Below, piece after piece: positions 60,816 through 64,000 of a stretch of 64,000 nt of DNA. A program made the translations under genes and the position numbers. Origin of the DNA: Streptomyces flaveolus (GTDB lineage Bacteria > Actinomycetota > Actinomycetes > Streptomycetales > Streptomycetaceae); contig NZ_JNWV01000004.1 of the NCBI RefSeq assembly GCF_000716535.1, positions 1 to 64,000 of the forward strand. The letters run 5' to 3'. The stretch's first letter is position 1, and every line of letters begins with the position of its first letter. The notes below the pieces were generated by a model. That model saw only the letters and a program-made list of their open reading frames with translations, was not told where the DNA came from and did not search any database.

Positions 60816-62161
60816 TGACCGTGGTATCCGAGGTCAAGGACCCGAGCCCGGAGAAGCTGCTCGCACCCGTGCTGTCGGCCTTCTGGGACGAGGACCGGTC
60901 CTGGACTCTGGACGTCTACCGGAGGCACGAGGGGTACGAGGGGCTCCGCAAGGCCCTCGCCATGTCACCGGACGACCTGATCGCGTACGTCAAGGACTCC
61001 GGGCTGCGGGGCCGCGGCGGCGCGGGATTCCCGACCGGGATGAAGTGGCAGTTCATCCCGCAAGGTGATGGAAAACCGCACTATCTAGTTGTCAACGCCG
61101 ACGAGTCGGAGCCGGGCACCTGCAAGGACATCCCGCTCCTCTTCGCGAACCCGCACAGCCTCATCGAGGGCATCGTGATCGCGTGCTACGCCATCAGGTC
61201 GTCGCATGCCTTCATCTATCTGCGGGGTGAAGTCGTCCCCGTTCTGCGGCGGTTGCACGAGGCCGTGCGCGAGGCCTACGCGGCGGGCTACCTCGGCGAG
61301 AACATCCTGGGCAGCGGACTCGACCTCCAGCTCACCGTGCACGCCGGCGCCGGCGCGTACATCTGCGGTGAGGAGACCGCACTGCTCGACTCGCTCGAAG
61401 GCCGCCGTGGTCAACCGCGGCTCCGTCCCCCCTTCCCTGCGGTGGAAGGCCTCTACGCCTGTCCCACTGTGGTGAACAACGTCGAGTCGATCGCGTCGGT
61501 TCCCGCCATCCTGCAAAACGGCAAGGACTGGTTCAGGTCGATGGGCAGCGAGAAGTCCCCGGGCTTCACGCTCTACTCGCTCAGCGGCCACGTCGCGAGC
61601 CCCGGCCAGTACGAGGCCCCGCTCGGCATCACGCTGCGCCAGCTCCTCGACATGAGCGGCGGCATGCGGCCGGGCCACCGCCTGAAGTTCTGGACGCCGG
61701 GCGGCTCCTCCACGCCGATGTTCACCGACGAGCACCTCGACGTCCCCCTCGACTACGAGGGCGTCGGCGCCGCCGGCTCCATGCTCGGCACCAAGGCGCT
61801 GCAGTGCTTCGACGAGACGACCTGCGTGGTGCGGGCGGTGACCCGCTGGACCGAGTTCTACGCCCACGAGTCCTGCGGCAAGTGCACACCCTGCCGCGAA
61901 GGGACGTACTGGCTGGTGCAGCTGCTGCGGGACATCGAGGCCGGCAAGGGCGTGATGTCCGACCTCGACAAGCTCGCCGACATCGCCGACAACATCAACG
62001 GCAAGTCCTTCTGCGCCCTCGGCGACGGCGCCGCGTCCCCGATCTTCTCCTCGCTGAAGTACTTCCGCGAGGAGTACGAGCAGCACATCACGGGCCGGGG
62101 CTGCCCCTTCGACCCGGCCAAGTCGACGGCCTGGGCGGATCGCCCGGAGGTGAACGCATGA
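60815..62161 (+). CDS. nuoF: NADH-quinone oxidoreductase subunit F
   Basis: The 448-residue flavoprotein binds NADH, FMN and the N3 [4Fe-4S] cluster. NADH/FMN segments are [18 protein letters not shown] and [15 protein letters not shown], and [21 protein letters not shown]. The cluster Cys lie in [14 protein letters not shown] and a later [10 protein letters not shown]. The ATG at 60815 is preferred because GGAGG lies 7 nt before it; a GTG 3 bp earlier is in frame. Confidence 0.97.
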   Translation: MTVVSEVKDPSPEKLLAPVLSAFWDEDRSWTLDVYRRHEGYEGLRKALAMSPDDLIAYVKDSGLRGRGGAGFPTGMKWQFIPQGDGKPHYLVVNADESEPGTCKDIPLLFANPHSLIEGIVIACYAIRSSHAFIYLRGEVVPVLRRLHEAVREAYAAGYLGENILGSGLDLQLTVHAGAGAYICGEETALLDSLEGRRGQPRLRPPFPAVEGLYACPTVVNNVESIASVPAILQNGKDWFRSMGSEKSPGFTLYSLSGHVASPGQYEAPLGITLRQLLDMSGGMRPGHRLKFWTPGGSSTPMFTDEHLDVPLDYEGVGAAGSMLGTKALQCFDETTCVVRAVTRWTEFYAHESCGKCTPCREGTYWLVQLLRDIEAGKGVMSDLDKLADIADNINGKSFCALGDGAASPIFSSLKYFREEYEQHITGRGCPFDPAKSTAWADRPEVNA

Positions 62162-64000
62162 CCGTGACCACCAGTGCTCCCGCGGGTGGGGGAGAGGCGG
62201 CGGTCCCGCCGGAGGACCTCGTCACGCTGACGATCGACGGCATCGAGATCAGCGTGCCCAAGGGCACCCTGGTCATCCGGGCCGCCGAGCAGCTCGGCAT
62301 CGAGATCCCGCGCTTCTGCGACCACCCCCTGCTCGACCCGGCCGGCGCCTGCCGCCAGTGCATCGTCGAGGTCGAGGGCCAGCGCAAGCCGATGGCGTCC
62401 TGCACGATCACGTGCACGGACGGCATGGTCGTGAAGACCCACCTGACCTCGCCGGTCGCCGAGAAGGCCCAGCACGGTGTGATGGAACTGCTGCTCATCA
62501 ACCACCCGCTGGACTGCCCGGTCTGCGACAAGGGCGGCGAGTGCCCGCTGCAGAACCAGGCGATGTCGCACGGCAGCGCCGAGTCCCGCTTCGACGGCAA
62601 GAAGCGGACCTACGAGAAGCCCGTACCGATCTCCACCCAGGTGCTGCTCGACCGCGAGCGGTGCGTGCTGTGCGCCCGCTGCACCCGCTTCTCCAACCAG
62701 ATCGCGGGCGACCCCATGATCGAGCTGCTCGAACGGGGTGCGCTCCAGCAGGTCGGCACCGGCGAGGGCGACCCGTTCGAGTCGTACTTCTCCGGCAACA
62801 CCATCCAGATCTGCCCGGTCGGCGCGCTCACCTCGGCCGCCTACCGGTTCCGCTCCCGCCCCTTCGACCTCGTCTCCTCCCCGTCGGTGTGCGAGCACTG
62901 CTCCGGCGGCTGCGCCACCCGCACCGACCACCGGCGCGGCAAGGTCATGCGGCGGCTCGCCGCCTACGACCCCGAGGTCAACGAGGAGTGGGTCTGCGAC
63001 AAGGGACGCTTCGCGTTCCGGTACGCGCAGATGAAGGACCGCCTCGACACGCCGCTGGTGCGCAACGCCGACGGTGTCCTGGAGCCCGCCTCCTGGCCGG
63101 AGGCCCTGGAAGCGGCCGCGCGGGGCCTGGGCGCCGCCCGCTCCCGGGCCGGTGTCCTCATCGGCGGCCGGCTGACCGTCGAGGACGCCTACGCGTACAG
63201 CAAGTTCGCGCGCGTGGCGCTCGACACCAACGACATCGACTTCCGCGCGCGCGTGCACAGCGCCGAGGAGGCCGACTTCCTGGCGGCCCGGGTGGCCGGC
63301 CGCGGCCGGGACCTCGACGGTACGGGCGTCACGTACACCTCCCTGGAGAAGGCGCCCGCCGTCCTGCTGGTCGGCTTCGAGTCGGAGGAGGAGGCACCCG
63401 GCGTCTTCCTGCGGCTGCGCAAGGCCTGGCGCAAGCGCAAGCAGCGGGTGTTCGCGCTGGCCACGCACGCCACCCGGGGACTGGAGAAGGCGGGCGGCAC
63501 GCTGCTGCCGGCCGCTCCGGGCACCGAGACGGAGTGGCTGGACGCGCTCGCGAGCGGCGTCGGCCTGGAGGAGCCCGGCACGCTCGCCGCCGAGGCCCTG
63601 CGCACCGAGGGCGCCGTCATCGTCGTGGGGGAGCGGCTGGCCGGTGTCGCGGGCGGACTCACCGCCGCCCTGCGCGCCGCGACCGCGACCGGCGCCGAGC
63701 TGGTGTGGATCCCGCGGCGGGCCGGTGAGCGCGGCGCCGTCGAGGTGGGCGCGCTGCCGTCGCTGCTGCCGGGCGGCCGCCCGGCGACCGACCCGCGCGC
63801 GCGGGAGGAGGTCGCCGCGGTCTGGGGCCTGGCCGAACTCCCGGCGCGCCACGGCCGCGACACCCACCAGATCGTCGAGGCCGCCGCCACCGGCGAACTC
63901 TCTGCGCTCCTGGTCGCCGGTGTGGAGGTCGCCGACCTGCCCGACCCGGCACGCGCGCGTGAGGCGCTGGCGAACGTGGGCTTCCTGGTCTCGCTGGAGC
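62158..64000 (+). CDS. nuoG: NADH-quinone oxidoreductase subunit G (5' part)
   Basis: The window holds the first 614 residues; the gene continues beyond its end. The start ATG overlaps the nuoF stop. Clusters visible in order are an N-terminal [2Fe-2S] ferredoxin-like domain ([22 protein letters not shown]), a Cys/His [4Fe-4S] site ([19 protein letters not shown]), and a two-cluster segment ([21 protein letters not shown]). A molybdopterin-type [4Fe-4S] motif (CEHCSGGC then WVCDKGRF) supports an extra N7-type cluster. The rest is the start of a molybdopterin oxidoreductase-like fold without cofactor motifs. Confidence 0.96.
   Translation, partial: MTVTTSAPAGGGEAAVPPEDLVTLTIDGIEISVPKGTLVIRAAEQLGIEIPRFCDHPLLDPAGACRQCIVEVEGQRKPMASCTITCTDGMVVKTHLTSPVAEKAQHGVMELLLINHPLDCPVCDKGGECPLQNQAMSHGSAESRFDGKKRTYEKPVPISTQVLLDRERCVLCARCTRFSNQIAGDPMIELLERGALQQVGTGEGDPFESYFSGNTIQICPVGALTSAAYRFRSRPFDLVSSPSVCEHCSGGCATRTDHRRGKVMRRLAAYDPEVNEEWVCDKGRFAFRYAQMKDRLDTPLVRNADGVLEPASWPEALEAAARGLGAARSRAGVLIGGRLTVEDAYAYSKFARVALDTNDIDFRARVHSAEEADFLAARVAGRGRDLDGTGVTYTSLEKAPAVLLVGFESEEEAPGVFLRLRKAWRKRKQRVFALATHATRGLEKAGGTLLPAAPGTETEWLDALASGVGLEEPGTLAAEALRTEGAVIVVGERLAGVAGGLTAALRAATATGAELVWIPRRAGERGAVEVGALPSLLPGGRPATDPRAREEVAAVWGLAELPARHGRDTHQIVEAAATGELSALLVAGVEVADLPDPARAREALANVGFLVSLE

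Overview
The window is a chromosomal segment of a high-GC actinomycete, almost certainly a Streptomyces. Third codon positions are nearly all G or C. GTG starts and 4-bp ATGA/GTGA overlaps are common, several genes look leaderless (a TAnnnT hexamer 6-7 nt before the start codon), and the gene set is typical of the genus: futalosine-route menaquinone genes, a ResABC/CcsB cytochrome c maturation operon, an XRE/DUF397 module, actinobacterial fatty-acid genes and a 14-gene-type nuo operon. About 60 protein-coding genes were recognised. No tRNA, rRNA, CRISPR array, transposase or phage gene was seen. The order resembles the conserved core of Streptomyces chromosomes, with a few accessory insertions.

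Layout. 1-3.2 kb: end of an FMN reductase-like gene, an MprAB-like two-component system and a GNAT lacking a clear N-terminus. 3.2-7.1 kb: an anchored unknown protein, an MprF-like aminoacyl-phosphatidylglycerol synthase, a small membrane protein and an M55 D-aminopeptidase; the last three appear to share a palindromic operator overlapping their -10 boxes. 7.4-11.1 kb: a multidomain SpoIIE-type phosphatase and small conserved unknowns (DUF4279). 11.5-19.3 kb: hemL, a histidine phosphatase, a Tat lipoprotein of the polysaccharide-deacetylase type, then resA-ccdA-resB-ccsB. 19.4-22.5 kb: a SRPBCC protein and an unusual pair, a free-standing condensation-domain protein plus an isopenicillin-N-synthase-like oxygenase.

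22.5-29.8 kb: ubiD, mqnP, ubiX, an Lrp regulator and mqnE (late and early steps of futalosine menaquinone synthesis), then udgX, a GNAT, a DUF4229 protein and a TetR regulator. 29.8-35.5 kb: a maoC/fabG4 operon divergent from fadA2, with paired operators between them, then a long-chain acyl-CoA synthetase. 36-42.6 kb: a LysR regulator, an ATPase/XRE/DUF397 module, a methyltransferase, a Ser/Thr kinase, azlCD and their XRE-cupin regulator. 42.7-46.6 kb: a cold-shock protein with a structured leader, mqnA, a prepilin peptidase, mqnC and a truncated amidohydrolase-like protein. 46.6-51.5 kb: a GH18 lipoprotein and a three-gene exopolysaccharide unit resembling the Streptomyces MatAB system. 51.5-56.2 kb: menG, a PASTA protein, a GNAT, a MenJ-like reductase, def and an NlpC/P60 hydrolase. 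56.9-64 kb: nuoABCDEF and most of nuoG, downstream of a Rex-type operator.

The unifying theme is respiration: menaquinone synthesis and tailoring, cytochrome c assembly, haem synthesis (hemL) and complex I lie within one segment, with redox control (Rex) visible at nuo. Accessory points of interest are the condensation/oxygenase pair, the shared MprF/M55 operator, a 15-bp perfect inverted repeat beside a G-quadruplex motif at about 35.5-35.9 kb, and the duplicated DUF397 protein.
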